DNA of 64,000 nucleotides from Gammaproteobacteria bacterium (lineage in GTDB: Bacteria; Pseudomonadota; Gammaproteobacteria; Ga0077554; Ga007554). This document shows positions 17,932 through 27,782 of the stretch, piece by piece; position 1 is the stretch's first letter, and every line of letters starts with the position of its first letter. A program made the position numbers and the translations under genes. Under the pieces are notes generated by a model that saw only the letters and a program-made list of their open reading frames with translations, ran no database searches and had not been told where the DNA came from. Location: assembly GCA_040183005.1 (NCBI GenBank), contig JAMPIW010000007.1, forward strand, positions 1,496,188 to 1,560,187, in the 5' to 3' direction.

Positions 17932-18933
17932 TCAAACATACCCTGGAAGCAGCTGCAACGGCGGCTCGTCCAGCGCCGCCATCTGCTCGCGCAATGCAAG
18001 AATCTGGTTCTGCCAGTAGTGCTGCGTATTGAACCAGGGGAAGGCCATCTTGAACGCTGGGTCTTCCCAGCGGCGGGCGAGCCAGCCGGAATAGTGGATG
18101 ACGCGCAGGCTGCGTAGCGCCTCCACCAGCCGCAACTCCGCGGGGTTGAAGTCATAAAATTCGCTGTAGCCGTCGATGACGTAAAGCAACTGGGCGTTCA
18201 TGGCGGCGCGGTCGCCAGACAGCAGCATCCAGAGGTCCTGTATCGCCGGACCCATGCGGCAGTCATCGAAATCCACGAAGTGCGGGCCGGCCTCTGTCCA
18301 GAGGATGTTGCCGGCATGGCAATCGCCGTGGAGGCGGATGTTGGTAATTCCGGCAGTTTGTGCGTAGCATTCGCGCACCCGCGCGAGCACATCCTCTGCC
18401 ACGCTGCGATAGCTCAATTCCAGATCGGGCGGGATGAAGCCATGCCCCATAAGAAAGTGAAAGGGCTCGTCACCGAAGCTCTCGATATTGAGCGTGGGAC
18501 GGTGAAGGAACGGCGTGATGGCGCCTATGGCATGGATGCGGCCAATGAAGCGGCCCATCCACTCCAGCGTGTCGGGATCATCCAGCTCGGGGGTGCGGCC
18601 CGCATGGCGCGGAAAGAGGGCGAAACGGAACCCCTCGAATTCATGCAGGGTATGACCAGCCTCATCGGCCAAGGGCGCGACTACTGGGATCTCGCGGTCG
18701 ACAAGCTCCAGGGTAAAGGCGTGCTCTTCGAGAATCGCCTCGTCTGACCATCGGTTGGGCCGATAAAACTTGGCGATAACCGGCGCGCCGTCCTCGATAC
18801 CGAGCTGGTAGACGCGGTTCTCGTAGCTGTTGAGCGCGAGCATGCGCCCATCACAGCGCAATCCGATGCTCTCGACGGCGTTGAGTAACCGGTCCGGGGT
18901 GAGATCCTGGTAGAGCAAATTGGAGTGCGGCAT
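17932..18933 (-). CDS. srkA: Stress response serine/threonine kinase SrkA (YihE/RdoA)
   Basis: A 333-residue choline-kinase-like protein kinase that in E. coli counters stress-induced killing downstream of the MazEF pathway. Characteristic motifs are 'LNSYENRVYQLGIEDGAPVIAKFYRPNRWSD' (nucleotide-binding Lys), 'RFALFPRHAGR', the catalytic loop 'IRLHGDCHAGNILW' (Asp-Asn pair) and 'HFVDFDDCRMGPAIQDLWM'. The length and ends fit SrkA. It stands alone on the minus strand between the toxin-antitoxin operon and a palindromic repeat element. Confidence 0.94.
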   Translation of the reverse strand: MPHSNLLYQDLTPDRLLNAVESIGLRCDGRMLALNSYENRVYQLGIEDGAPVIAKFYRPNRWSDEAILEEHAFTLELVDREIPVVAPLADEAGHTLHEFEGFRFALFPRHAGRTPELDDPDTLEWMGRFIGRIHAIGAITPFLHRPTLNIESFGDEPFHFLMGHGFIPPDLELSYRSVAEDVLARVRECYAQTAGITNIRLHGDCHAGNILWTEAGPHFVDFDDCRMGPAIQDLWMLLSGDRAAMNAQLLYVIDGYSEFYDFNPAELRLVEALRSLRVIHYSGWLARRWEDPAFKMAFPWFNTQHYWQNQILALREQMAALDEPPLQLLPGYV

Positions 18934-19011
18934 GGTTTTTCACCCTTTGAAACAGGGTATCTTACCACCACTCCGGCCCTCCCCCTCGCACAAAATAGGG
19001 ACTTCGATTTG

Positions 19012-19180
19012 TCCTGAAAAACCCGGTTATCCACGAAATTCACGAAAAAACACGAAAATATTCAAATACATATCGCGTATTACTCACCGCCCATCTGGTG
19101 ATCTGCTGAAGCAGCCCATGTTTTTGTTTTATTTCGTGAGTTTCGTGTCTTTTGTGGATAAAAAGAGGTTTTCAGGCTTA
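19012..19180. repeat. Palindromic intergenic element, copy B
   Basis: Diverged member of the CACGAAA family: left arm TTATCCACGAAATTCACGAA, right arm TTTCGTGAGTTTCGTGTC...TGTGGATAA. Its inner core is not related to that of copies A and D. The arms alone are conserved, as for a miniature or structured element. Confidence 0.8.
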
Positions 19181-19651
19181 TTATTTAACGTCGAGCAGTT
19201 CCACATCAAACACCAGCGTGGCATTCGGCGGGATCACGCCGCCCGCACCGCGTGCGCCATAGCCCATTTCAGGTGGAATAATCAAAGTGCGCTGACCGCC
19301 TGCTTTCATGCCTGCCACGCCTTGATCCCATCCCTTGATGACCTGCCCACCGCCCAGCAGAAAGTCGAATGGCTGACCACGATCGCGCGAGCTGTCAAAC
19401 TTGGCGCCATGGTTGTTGGGGGCCTTGGCGTCGTAAAGCCAGCCGGTGTAATGCACGATCACCAGCTTGTTGGGCACCGCCTCTTTTCCTGTGCCCACCT
19501 TGACGTCGGTTTTCACCAATTGGGTAATCTTCGCCGTTTCTGTCATCGCTGATTTTTCCTGTTTCGCTGTTTCGGCATATGCCACGCCATTCACACAACA
19601 ACCCACACCCAGAACGAGCAGAGTGGCGGCGAAGGTTCCTGGTTTTTTCAT
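19181..19651 (-). CDS. FKBP-type peptidyl-prolyl isomerase, periplasmic
   Basis: A 156-residue protein beginning [18 protein letters not shown] with a signal peptide and one Cys pair (GCCVNG) at the h-region end that could alternatively be a lipobox, though the spacing is not ideal. The FKBP domain spans about residues 45-156: '[11 protein letters not shown]', '[51 protein letters not shown]' and '[11 protein letters not shown]' contain the family's active-site Tyr, Phe, Trp and hydrophobic residues. It catalyses proline isomerisation in envelope proteins. The start at 19651 is chosen as it gives a signal peptide. Confidence 0.93.
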   Translation of the reverse strand: MKKPGTFAATLLVLGVGCCVNGVAYAETAKQEKSAMTETAKITQLVKTDVKVGTGKEAVPNKLVIVHYTGWLYDAKAPNNHGAKFDSSRDRGQPFDFLLGGGQVIKGWDQGVAGMKAGGQRTLIIPPEMGYGARGAGGVIPPNATLVFDVELLDVK

Positions 19652-19704
19652 GTTGCAAGCTCCTGTTGGATTTTGGTTAAAAATACTGAGTGGCACGCAG
19701 ACCA

Positions 19705-20112
19705 CTAGTGCGTCGGATCCGGCTCTATTAATAATGCCCCTGTCAGAAGCGCAAGCGCCCTCGTCACAAGTATACCTTTCCCCTGTCCGCGGTGATCCAC
19801 CCGCAGGTTGCTCTCGGTGTCACCGCGCAGTAATTTGCGCCCTATCTGGATCTGGAAGACATACAGGATATAGAGGGACAACACCATAATGAAATGCATC
19901 CACACCAGAAAGGATGAGATATCTCCATGCAGAAACAGGCGGGTATACCAGTCACGATAGATATAGAGGTAGACGGGTATGCCCATATCAAACAACATGA
20001 CGAAGATCATAGTCGAGACGTGAAACTTGCGGTGCTGCGGCTTGAAAAAAGCGGCGAGCATGAGAAGGTAGGTCATCAAGACGACCGCCGCCATTATCAC
20101 TTTTTCCGTCAT
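19705..20112 (-). CDS. Uncharacterised four-helix membrane protein
   Basis: A 135-residue protein with about four hydrophobic segments: '[19 protein letters not shown]', '[21 protein letters not shown]', '[20 protein letters not shown]' and '[11 protein letters not shown]'. Histidines flank or sit inside the segments ([15 protein letters not shown]), reminiscent of DUF420-type small membrane proteins associated with copper or haem handling; that placement is tentative. No operon partner is obvious, since the FKBP gene is 53 bp downstream and the ankyrin gene 44 bp upstream in the same direction, so the three may be co-transcribed. Confidence 0.6.
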   Translation of the reverse strand: MTEKVIMAAVVLMTYLLMLAAFFKPQHRKFHVSTMIFVMLFDMGIPVYLYIYRDWYTRLFLHGDISSFLVWMHFIMVLSLYILYVFQIQIGRKLLRGDTESNLRVDHRGQGKGILVTRALALLTGALLIEPDPTH

Positions 20113-20156
20113 TGGTTATCCATTCTTGGCGCCTTCCAGATTATGTTTCACAAGCA

Positions 20157-22001
20157 TTATGCCCCCGCCGCTTTCAATATCTCCACGATCTTCGCGTACC
20201 CGTTCGTTTCCGCCTCCTTGAGGGCGCTGCTGCCGTTGCTGTTCATGGCGCTGACATCGGCCCCGGCTTTCAACAATATCTGCACAACCTCCGTATGGCC
20301 GGCTCGAGCGGCGAACATCAGGGCCGTGGTACCGGACACGCCAAACACGCTGCCGCCGGCACCAAGGTCGGCACCCTCCGATGCGTTAACATCGGCCTTG
20401 TTTTTCAGAAGAAGCTCTGCAACTTTGGATGAGCCGTTCGCCGCTGCAACCATGAGAGGGGTGAGCCCGGAAACGTCTTTGATATTTGGATCGGCCTTAT
20501 GTTCAAGGAGCGTTTGAGCAACCGCTGCATGGCTGCGCTCCACCGCCCAGAAGAGGGCGGTTTTCCCCATAAAGCCGCGCGCATCAATCCGCGCGCCTGC
20601 ATCCAGCAGAATCCGGGCGACATCGGCATGGCCGCTTTGCGCGGCCTTGATCAACACCGTGTTCCTGCCGATGGCGCTCATTGCGACGGTAAACGAACTG
20701 GTGCGGTTTTCTTGCTCCACTGCGTTGGGGTCCGCGCCTTTGCTTAACATCAAACGCATGATGTCGCCGCGCCCCAATTCGGCGGCGACAAACAGGGCGG
20801 TCTCATTCCGGTGGTTGGGGCGATTAATATCCGCATCGTGATCGAGCAGATAACGCACTGTCTCCGTGCGGGCATTACGCACGGCGATGATCAGCGCCGT
20901 ATCACCGCGCGAAGCGGCTTGGACTATCTCCTGATCGGCCAGCGAAACACTTGAGGCGGAGATAGCCCAGTCACGCAAGCCATCCGGCACGGCATTGACT
21001 TTGGCGCCATGCTCGACCAAACGCTGCACAACCGCCGTATGGCCAGCCAGCGCCGCGCCCAGCAAGGGGGTCACGCCAGCCCTGTTTTTGATATTTGCCC
21101 GTGCGCCTTCTTCAAATAATTGGCCTACCTTGTCGACATCGCCGTCCCTTGATGCCTTGATCAAGGCATCGTCCAGGGTTAGGCTGGTATAAGCCGACTC
21201 TTTGCGTGCACCGGCCTGTCTCAAGGTGTGGGCAATGTCCGCATATTGATTGCGTTCCGCAAGGCTCAACGCCGTGCCGCCATGGGCGTCTCTGAGATTG
21301 GGATCGGCCCCTTTGGCGAGCAGGGCATTGGTAATGTCGTGCCAAGGGCCATCGGCAGACATCAGGCCATGCCGTGCGGCGTACATCAGCGGTGTATAAC
21401 CGCTGTCGCCTGCCGAAAGCGCAAGCGTGTTCGCCACATTCGGGTCCGCCCCCGCCGCCAGCAGCATCTCCACCAACCTGATATTGCCGTATTGGACGGC
21501 AGGGAACAACGCGGTTTCCCCCCGGTTGTTTTTGGCGTTGACCTCCGCACCCGCATTGAGCAGGAGCTTGGTGATCGAGATATCACCTTTTGTAACAGCA
21601 CCCATAAGAGCGGTATGCCCCACGTTGGTGCTTGCCTTCACATCGGCGCCCGCCTTAAGCAGCATGTCAATGATCGCACCCTGGCCAGCAGTGGCGGCTG
21701 CAATCAATGCGGTGGTGCCGAACATATCCTTGGAGTTTACGTCCATGCCGCGCTCGAGCATATAGCGCACCACCTTGTCATGGCCGTAAGTTGCAGCCAG
21801 CACCAGGCGGTCCGGGCTTAAGGCATCGCCGGGGATGGGCGTTGGGGAAGGAACGGTTTGCTCCGACGCGGGAGCTGCGGCTGCAGGAGGGCTATCAACC
21901 GGTTCCGCAGCGTGCCCGACGGTAACAAGAGCAATGCCCACGCCGCAAAACAACAAACGGCATCCCTTCCCAAATGACACCGACACTCTATGCCGCTTCA
22001 T
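20157..22001 (-). CDS. Exported ankyrin-repeat protein
   Basis: A 614-residue protein starting MKRHRVSVSFGKGCRLLFCG with a Sec-like signal ending about 'GHAAEP'. The ribosome site GGGAGG lies 7 bases before this start, so it is preferred to a GTG five codons upstream. After a Pro/Ala-rich linker, the rest is a long solenoid of ankyrin repeats (about a dozen; examples 'GRTALMGAVTKGDISITKLLLNAG'-like units with the 'TALxxAAxxG...LLxxGADxN' consensus). Ankyrin repeats bind proteins and have no catalytic residues. The envelope partner is unknown. Periplasmic ankyrin proteins next to catalases occur elsewhere, but no such neighbour is seen here. Confidence 0.9.
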   Translation of the reverse strand: MKRHRVSVSFGKGCRLLFCGVGIALVTVGHAAEPVDSPPAAAAPASEQTVPSPTPIPGDALSPDRLVLAATYGHDKVVRYMLERGMDVNSKDMFGTTALIAAATAGQGAIIDMLLKAGADVKASTNVGHTALMGAVTKGDISITKLLLNAGAEVNAKNNRGETALFPAVQYGNIRLVEMLLAAGADPNVANTLALSAGDSGYTPLMYAARHGLMSADGPWHDITNALLAKGADPNLRDAHGGTALSLAERNQYADIAHTLRQAGARKESAYTSLTLDDALIKASRDGDVDKVGQLFEEGARANIKNRAGVTPLLGAALAGHTAVVQRLVEHGAKVNAVPDGLRDWAISASSVSLADQEIVQAASRGDTALIIAVRNARTETVRYLLDHDADINRPNHRNETALFVAAELGRGDIMRLMLSKGADPNAVEQENRTSSFTVAMSAIGRNTVLIKAAQSGHADVARILLDAGARIDARGFMGKTALFWAVERSHAAVAQTLLEHKADPNIKDVSGLTPLMVAAANGSSKVAELLLKNKADVNASEGADLGAGGSVFGVSGTTALMFAARAGHTEVVQILLKAGADVSAMNSNGSSALKEAETNGYAKIVEILKAAGA

Positions 22002-22166
22002 CGCCGTACCTCCCACCGTTGAATTTTTTATTTTTCTCTACATTCCACAACAAATACTAACCCGAAAAAACACCCGACCACGCAAGGTAATCCTATAACA
22101 CAGCAACAAACTCAACAATCAACATACTTGACATCGTTGCATTTGCCAAGCCGTTTATAGCCTGAA

Positions 22167-22874
22167 CTATACGCTCCTCCAGACACACGTCCCGCCGCTC
22201 GCCTTGTCGATAGCATCCAGCCGCCCCTCATGCGCAGCCCGCTCATCCGCTGTTGCCTGGATCACCTTCAAACGGGGTCGGGCCGGGTCAAGATGACGGA
22301 TCGCCTGACGTGACGCCTGCCTTGCGTCCAGCCCACTGTCCAGGGACAGGGTGGCCTGTCCACCAGTCATCGCCAGATAGACATCGGCCAGTATCTCAGC
22401 ATCCAGCAAGGCGCCGTGCAACTCACGCCGGCTGTTGTCGATGTGGTAGCGCTTGCACAACGCGTCCAGGTTGTTTTTCTGACCTGGGTGCAGCTTACGG
22501 GCCAACGCCAAGGTGTCTATGACGGCGCAATGATCAGCAACCGCACCGTGAGACTGCCCCAGCCAGACAAACTCGGCATTGATGAAGCCGATGTCAAAGG
22601 GGGCGTTATGGATGATCAGCTCCGCCCCTTTGATAAAATCGAGAAACTCGTCAGCCACATCGGTAAAGCGGGGCTTGTCGATGAGAAACTCATTGCTGAT
22701 GCCGTGCACGTCAAATGCCCCGGCATCGATCTCGCGGTCGGGCTGCAGGTATTGATGGTAGTGATTACCTGTAAGACGACGGTTGACCAGCTCCACGCAA
22801 CCGATTTCGATGATGCGGTGCCCCTGCGCGGGGTCCAGGCCAGTGGTTTCCGTATCCAGTATGATCTGCCGCAT
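22167..22874 (-). CDS. dnaQ: DNA polymerase III epsilon subunit (3'-5' proofreading exonuclease)
   Basis: A 235-residue proofreading subunit of the replicative polymerase. DEDDh exonuclease motifs are present: ExoI 'ILDTETTGLDP', ExoII 'IIHNAPFDIGFINAE', ExoIII with 'HGALLDAEILADVYLAM' (His and Asp). A flexible linker and short C-terminal tail, used to bind the alpha subunit in E. coli, follow from residue 185. It is near rnhA as in E. coli, although here both are on the same strand with a palindromic repeat between them. Polymerase alpha itself (dnaE) lies at 57.2 kb. Confidence 0.97.
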   Translation of the reverse strand: MRQIILDTETTGLDPAQGHRIIEIGCVELVNRRLTGNHYHQYLQPDREIDAGAFDVHGISNEFLIDKPRFTDVADEFLDFIKGAELIIHNAPFDIGFINAEFVWLGQSHGAVADHCAVIDTLALARKLHPGQKNNLDALCKRYHIDNSRRELHGALLDAEILADVYLAMTGGQATLSLDSGLDARQASRQAIRHLDPARPRLKVIQATADERAAHEGRLDAIDKASGGTCVWRSV

Positions 22875-22895
22875 TGGTATTTACCTTATTTCATT

Positions 22896-23062
22896 GATGT
22901 TATGCACCGTCCACGAAAAACACGAAAGGCACGAAAAATATTTACAACACAATCCGTTCGGTTGCTGGGGAGAATAGACAGGCTCGAGAAAGCCACCGTC
23001 CATCTCCCAATACACGCCAAACCCATTTTTTCGTGGCTTTCGTGTTTTTCGTGGATCACATC
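22896..23062. repeat. Palindromic intergenic element, copy C
   Basis: Left arm GATGTTATGCACCGTCCACG then AAAAACACGAAAGGCACGAA, right arm TTCGTGGCTTTCGTGTTTTTCGTGGA then TCACATC. It fills almost the whole gap between dnaQ and rnhA. The core is distinct from that of copy A. Confidence 0.85.
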
Positions 23063-23066
23063 TTCA

Positions 23067-23504
23067 TTATTTCATTTCATCAATAGCACGGTTGGCAAGC
23101 TGATCGGCCAGTTCATTTTCCACGTGCCCAGTATGTCCCCGCACCCAGTGCCAAGCAACATCGTGCCGTTGTGCCGCTGCTTCAAGACGCTGCCACAAAT
23201 CGGCGTTTTTGACGGGCTCTTTGGCGGCGGTTTTCCAGCCGCGCTTTTTCCAGTTCGCCAGCCATTCCGTGATCCCCTTTTTCACATATTGGGAATCGGT
23301 GGTCAAGCGGACTTCGCAGGGCTTCTTCAAGGACTCCAGCGCCACAATCGCTGCCATGAGTTCCATGCGATTATTAGTGGTGAATTTCTCGCCGCCATAG
23401 AGTGACTTCTCGCGCCCTTTATGACGCAACAGTGCACCCCACCCCCCAGGGCCGGGGTTGCCACGGCACGCTCCATCAGTATAAATCTCTACCACATCAG
23501 ACAC
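23067..23504 (-). CDS. rnhA: Ribonuclease HI
   Basis: A 145-residue endonuclease that cleaves RNA in RNA-DNA hybrids. It starts [22 protein letters not shown]. Active-site carboxylates: Asp in 'YTDGACRGN', Glu in '[10 protein letters not shown]', Asp in 'TTDSQYV' and Asp in 'ELADQLA', with the substrate-binding basic 'WKKRGWKT' and the His loop '[10 protein letters not shown]'. Its 3' end directly meets repeat copy C; its 5' end overlaps the stop region of the methyltransferase by 8 bp. Confidence 0.97.
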   Translation of the reverse strand: MSDVVEIYTDGACRGNPGPGGWGALLRHKGREKSLYGGEKFTTNNRMELMAAIVALESLKKPCEVRLTTDSQYVKKGITEWLANWKKRGWKTAAKEPVKNADLWQRLEAAAQRHDVAWHWVRGHTGHVENELADQLANRAIDEMK

Positions 23505-24270
23505 GTTTCATGCTCCTAGCGCAAGGTCTCGCAGGGACCGCCATCAGGCTGCGGCGGGGGCGCCAGCGCGGCTTGATCGGCGTCATGGTGGTTACCCGTT
23601 TTTTGGCCACCACCATGTAGGCCCCGCCCAAATGAGGCCACAACCGCGACCCTGCTTTTTCCATGAATAACAGCTTGCGCATCACCCCTTCCCGTTGCAA
23701 GGGGGGACGAAAAAAATATTGGCTCGTCAGAATGACATCAAACCCGAGCAAGGCCAGCCAATCCTTAATTCGCATCAACCCCAGAAAACGCCCACACCAG
23801 GGGGCCGCACCCTGGCGAGCCAACAGTCTCCGCCATATACCCCAAAAACTCCATGGATTAAATCCCAGCACCACCACATGCCCCTCCGGAATCAAAATGC
23901 GCTCCGTCTCGCGCAACACGCTGTGGGGATCAGGCTCAAATTCGAGGGTATGCGGCAAGACCACCACATCCACACTGTCTGTAGCGATAGGGAGCTCATC
24001 CGCGCAAGCGCGCAACACACTGGCTGGAGAGTCCCCCGCCACCGCATCGGCATCCAGCACTACCCGATGGGAGATGCGGCTGGACGCCAGCAGGTCTTCA
24101 TGGTGTATGCGCCCAACCTGCAGTAGGTGATAGCCAAACAGGTTTGGCAATACCTCATCCAGTTGCCCGCGTTCGGTTTCCAGCAGCAGATGGCCTATGC
24201 CATGGGCGTACCAGGCACGCAAGTCGCGGCGGAGTCCGGGGGGGGCTCTGTGATCAAACGTCGATTTCAT
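23497..24270 (-). CDS. SAM-dependent methyltransferase (YafS-like)
   Basis: A 257-residue class I methyltransferase-like protein in the position of E. coli yafS between rnhA and gloB. The first half shows 'FGYHLLQVG' (motif I position, with a degenerate glycine loop), '[23 protein letters not shown]' and '[25 protein letters not shown]', the Methyltransf_11 pattern used by the YafS/UbiE-like group. The last 30 residues are basic and unusual. Substrate is unknown. A 238-bp repeat element ends 6 bp upstream of the start codon, so transcription may begin inside that element. Confidence 0.8.
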   Translation of the reverse strand: MKSTFDHRAPPGLRRDLRAWYAHGIGHLLLETERGQLDEVLPNLFGYHLLQVGRIHHEDLLASSRISHRVVLDADAVAGDSPASVLRACADELPIATDSVDVVVLPHTLEFEPDPHSVLRETERILIPEGHVVVLGFNPWSFWGIWRRLLARQGAAPWCGRFLGLMRIKDWLALLGFDVILTSQYFFRPPLQREGVMRKLLFMEKAGSRLWPHLGGAYMVVAKKRVTTMTPIKPRWRPRRSLMAVPARPCARSMKRV

Positions 24271-24275
24271 ATCAT

Positions 24276-24513
24276 CCTAAAAACGGCAGTTGGACGGGGT
24301 GGAGTGTGCGGTTTTCGGGGTGCAGGGCAAGGCGCCAACGACGCGGAATGGTTGCTCCATTCTAAGGAGTTGCAACGCTGCCATGCGCACTGAAAATCGT
24401 GCAATCCACCCAGTAGCGGCCCCAACAAAACAGGTGAACCTGCAGGATATGATGAAATTCACTAAAAGCATATTGCCAACTGTCCAGAGTGGCGGTCAAC
24501 TGCCGTTTTTAGG
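24276..24513. mobile_element. MITE-like element, copy 1 (238 bp)
   Basis: Ends are perfect 17-bp inverted repeats CCTAAAAACGGCAGTTG / CAACTGCCGTTTTTAGG, flanked by a 5-bp target duplication ATCAT (24271-24275, 24514-24518). About 90% identical by eye to the copy at 35888-36123. No credible coding frame is inside. It looks like a non-autonomous transposon derivative mobilised in trans. Confidence 0.9.
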
Positions 24514-24647
24514 ATCATCACTCTGGTCCACAAGTTGCTAGCATAACGTGCTTTCCATCAGATGTGTCAGACTATAGACGTTGACCCTGCCGTTAATCCC
24601 TGAGAACATAAAATGTTTTGTTATTCCAACCTCATTGATCGCCACGC

Positions 24648-25433
24648 ATGATTACTGTACTCACTATTCCAGCCTTCACCGACAACTATATCTGGTTGAT
24701 TTGTAATGATGGCACCAAAAAAACCGGGCGCCAGGCCGTCATCGTGGATCCTGGCGACGCCGAACCCGTCATTGATACGTTAACCGAGCTGTCGATCACC
24801 CCCAGCGCCATCCTATTGACGCACCATCACAATGATCACATCGGGGGGGTACGCACCCTGGTGAAGCGCTACGCCATCCCCGTGTATGGCCCCGCGCTGG
24901 AGCGCATTCCTGAAATCACTCACCCGTTACGTGAAAACGATCACATTATACTTCAGGGGGATAAAGTAAAATTCATCATCATGGATGTTCCCGGCCACAC
25001 CGCCGGGCATATTGCCTATTACGGCCATGGCATGCTGTTTTGCGGCGATACAGTATTCGGTGCAGGTTGTGGACGATTGTTTGAAGGTACGGCGGCACAA
25101 ATGCACCAATCGTTAAAGAAAATCGCCGCGCTGCCGAAGAATACACTTGTATATTGCGCGCATGAATATACCCTTGCGAATCTGACGTTTGCAATGAAGG
25201 TGGAGCCGGAAAACGCGGATATCCGGTCGCGCCTGCTGGATGCCGAACGCTGCTGGGCGAATGGACACCCCACAGTACCGTCCACCCTGGAGCTTGAATT
25301 GCTCACCAATCCTTTTCTGCGCTGCCATGTTCCTGGCGTTATTGCGGCGGCGGAAAAATTCGCGGATAAACGGCTTGCCTCCGAGCAGGAGGTATTTGCC
25401 GTGGTACGTTACTGGAAAGATACGCTGGATTGA
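24648..25433 (+). CDS. gloB: Hydroxyacylglutathione hydrolase (glyoxalase II)
   Basis: A 261-residue metallo-beta-lactamase-fold enzyme that hydrolyses S-D-lactoylglutathione to lactate and glutathione in methylglyoxal detoxification. The Zn/Fe motif 'THHHNDHIGG' (about residues 59-68), the bridging 'PGHTAGHIAYY' and 'FCGDTVFGAGCGRLFEG' (Asp) are present, as is the C-terminal 'YCAHEYTLANL' His and the glutathione-binding 'RxR..NPFLRC' tail. It starts at ATG 24648 (MITVLTIPAF) and is read in the same direction as mltD, 149 bp away. Confidence 0.97.
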   Translation: MITVLTIPAFTDNYIWLICNDGTKKTGRQAVIVDPGDAEPVIDTLTELSITPSAILLTHHHNDHIGGVRTLVKRYAIPVYGPALERIPEITHPLRENDHIILQGDKVKFIIMDVPGHTAGHIAYYGHGMLFCGDTVFGAGCGRLFEGTAAQMHQSLKKIAALPKNTLVYCAHEYTLANLTFAMKVEPENADIRSRLLDAERCWANGHPTVPSTLELELLTNPFLRCHVPGVIAAAEKFADKRLASEQEVFAVVRYWKDTLD

Positions 25434-25582
25434 TCCACAATCATTGCCAATACAATATTTTCATGTATTTCATATGGTTGTATATTTTAAAAAGCATCAA
25501 CTTTAATGCCTTATGACTTCCAGGGTTACTTGGGATGTGTTTATAAGGTACAATTCCGGCTTGTAACCGGACTGGAGGAATT

Positions 25583-27547
25583 ATGGGCGCAGATAAAAGC
25601 CAGACGCGACGCTTGTTGAACTTGTGTTTGTCTAGCACAATCCTGCTCTACCTTGGCGGTTGCGCCATGCAGCAAAGCAAGGTGTCCGGCACAACCACAC
25701 ACCCGGCTGACCGCACACAGGCCCAGTCGCACCAAGGATCAGCCTTGACACCTGTCACCGCTCTCGAATCCGCTTTGGCACAACGCCCGGCGGGTGCAAG
25801 TGACGCATCATCAATCCGTAGCATTCCCGGCGAAGCGCTGCCCGACCTATGGGAGGGTGTTGCTACCCTCGCCGCACAACCCGACTTGGAGCCCGCTCCG
25901 GTAAGCATCACCAATGTTGCGCTCTCGGATAGCACCCTATTAGTCAATCAAAAATCCGGCTCTGAACAGGCCAAACGCCCTTCCACTGGACTACTAATAG
26001 GCGCGCCCAAGAAAAAATCGGACACGGATGCGCTCGTTCTAGCGACTGCGGCATCAACCGATCCGCGCGCAAGCATGGCAAGTCCTGCCAGCATAGGTGA
26101 CACCCCAAACAACCCGGACATGTGGAATCGCATCCGCACCCGCTTCAGCCTGCCTGACCGCGATCATCCTCGCGTTCAGTCCAGCAAAAACTGGTATGCC
26201 AGCCGTCAGGCTTATCTGGACAAGACCATCGGGCGCGCCACGCCCTATTTGCATTATATCGTGGAGGAAATCGAGCGGCGCGGCATGCCTTCGGAGCTCG
26301 CATTGCTGCCCATCGTCGAAAGCGCCTACCAACCACTTGCCAACTCCCACGCCAAGGCTGCGGGAATCTGGCAGTTTATCCCGTCTACGGCCAAAAACTA
26401 CGGCCTGAAATTGAACTGGTGGTATGACGGCCGCCGCGATATCCACGCCTCGACCCGCGCCGCGCTCGACTACTTGCAGAAACTTAACGCCGATTTCCAG
26501 GGTGACTGGCTGCTGGCGCTGGCCGCCTATAACGCAGGCGAAGGCGCCGTGATGCGCGCCGTCAACAAAAACGCCGCAGCGGGCAAACCCACTGATTTCT
26601 GGTCGCTACAGCTCCCGGTAGAAACGCAGGGCTACGTGCCTTGGCTGCTTGCGATCACTGACGTTGTCGCCGCACCGGAAAAATTCGGCGTCACGCTGAA
26701 ATCCGTGCCGAACCAACCTTATCTAACGTCCATCACCACTGAAAAGCAAATTGACCTGGCACTGGCTGCGGAATTGGCTGACGTCCCACTGGAAGAAGTC
26801 CACCGGCTTAACCCCGGCTTTAACCGCTGGGTCACTGATCCCGACGGGCCTCATCACCTGCTGCTGCCCATCGAAAAGGTGGCAACCTTCAAAACCAAGC
26901 TCGCCTCTCTGCCGACCGAGAAGCGCGTCACCTGGACACGCCACCATGTCCAGAAAAAACAGTCCCTTGACTATATAGCAAGTCTTTATGGAACTACCAC
27001 CACGCTGTTGCGCCAGATCAACAAACTGACCAGCGATATCGCACGCGCCAGCACCGACCTGCTCGTACCAGTGGCAACCAGCGATCTGGGCAGCTATGCT
27101 TTGCGCATTGCTCAAAATTCAATGCCGCCCCTACAGGTCTCTCAGAACACATCCAGCACGGATGAGGCTAAGACCAAGGCTGCATCGCACACCGTGGGCC
27201 GTGGCGACACTTTGTGGAAGGTCGCCCGCAAGTTTGGCGTAACCCCCCGAGAACTGGCCGTCTGGAACGATCTAACCCCAAAGTCGAGACTGAGCGCTGG
27301 ACAACGACTGGTAATACGTTCCGGAGCAGGTACCCCACAGCGCCTGACCCTCAGCCGCGCCTCATCATCCTTGGCCAAAGCAGACACCACCCTGCGCCGC
27401 ATCAGCTACAAGATACGCCCTGGCGATACGCTAACCCACATCGCCGACCGCTTTGATGTCACCCTCGCCGAGCTACGCAAGTGGAACACCCCCGCCAAGA
27501 TCAAGAGCATGAGACCGGGGCAAAAGCTGACCTTGGTACTTAATTAA
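25583..27547 (+). CDS. mltD: Membrane-bound lytic murein transglycosylase D with LysM repeats
   Basis: A 654-residue lipoprotein that cleaves murein glycan strands. The N-terminus has a lipobox 'LYLGGC' at about residue 28. A low-complexity Ser/Pro/Thr region (about 30-165) links to the SLT domain ('EEIERRGMPSELALLPIVESAYQPLANSHAKAAGIWQFIPSTAKNYGL', catalytic Glu in 'LLPIVESAY'), a DUF/LysM-like segment, then two LysM domains near residues 530-575 and 600-650 ('HTVGRGDTLWKVARKFGVTPRELAVWN', 'YKIRPGDTLTHIADRFDVTLAELRKWN'). The gene is upstream of a decayed locus and has no partner in the same direction. The usual E. coli neighbours gloB and rnhA are nearby. Confidence 0.95.
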   Translation: MGADKSQTRRLLNLCLSSTILLYLGGCAMQQSKVSGTTTHPADRTQAQSHQGSALTPVTALESALAQRPAGASDASSIRSIPGEALPDLWEGVATLAAQPDLEPAPVSITNVALSDSTLLVNQKSGSEQAKRPSTGLLIGAPKKKSDTDALVLATAASTDPRASMASPASIGDTPNNPDMWNRIRTRFSLPDRDHPRVQSSKNWYASRQAYLDKTIGRATPYLHYIVEEIERRGMPSELALLPIVESAYQPLANSHAKAAGIWQFIPSTAKNYGLKLNWWYDGRRDIHASTRAALDYLQKLNADFQGDWLLALAAYNAGEGAVMRAVNKNAAAGKPTDFWSLQLPVETQGYVPWLLAITDVVAAPEKFGVTLKSVPNQPYLTSITTEKQIDLALAAELADVPLEEVHRLNPGFNRWVTDPDGPHHLLLPIEKVATFKTKLASLPTEKRVTWTRHHVQKKQSLDYIASLYGTTTTLLRQINKLTSDIARASTDLLVPVATSDLGSYALRIAQNSMPPLQVSQNTSSTDEAKTKAASHTVGRGDTLWKVARKFGVTPRELAVWNDLTPKSRLSAGQRLVIRSGAGTPQRLTLSRASSSLAKADTTLRRISYKIRPGDTLTHIADRFDVTLAELRKWNTPAKIKSMRPGQKLTLVLN

Positions 27548-27597
27548 ATATCCTCAGGCAAAGCCGGAGACTTTAGTTTGTGAGCCGCTCAAAGCGG

Positions 27598-27729
27598 CTA
27601 TGTGGGGTCGCTAACGCGGCCCCGGCTCTCTCGTCGGCCAAACTCTTTGGCGATGTCATCGACCGGTGTAGTGCGATTGGATTCGCTGTCGGCGAGTCCG
27701 AGATCAATCTCGCGGCGCGTGACCACGCC
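27598..27729 (-). pseudogene. Remnant reading frame downstream of hsdR, antitoxin-like C-terminus
   Basis: A minus-strand frame ends at TAG 27598-27600 and encodes 'TRREIDLGLADSESNRTTPVDDIAKEFGRRES', the kind of helix-loop-helix tail seen at the ends of small antitoxins or addiction-module proteins ('GLADSE..R..PVDDI'). No start with a good ribosome site was seen and the frame has no obvious N-terminal half. It is proposed as a vestige left in the decayed restriction locus, and the assignment is weak. Confidence 0.3.
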
Positions 27730-27782
27730 ATCCCAGCAGCCTCTTAGATTTGACGTGCGCGTGTGAATTATACCCTTTGTGA

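Noticed and set aside
24276-24513. Short frames inside the MITE copies as genes
   Set aside because: Frames differ between copies and carry no ribosome site; the ends show a transposable element.
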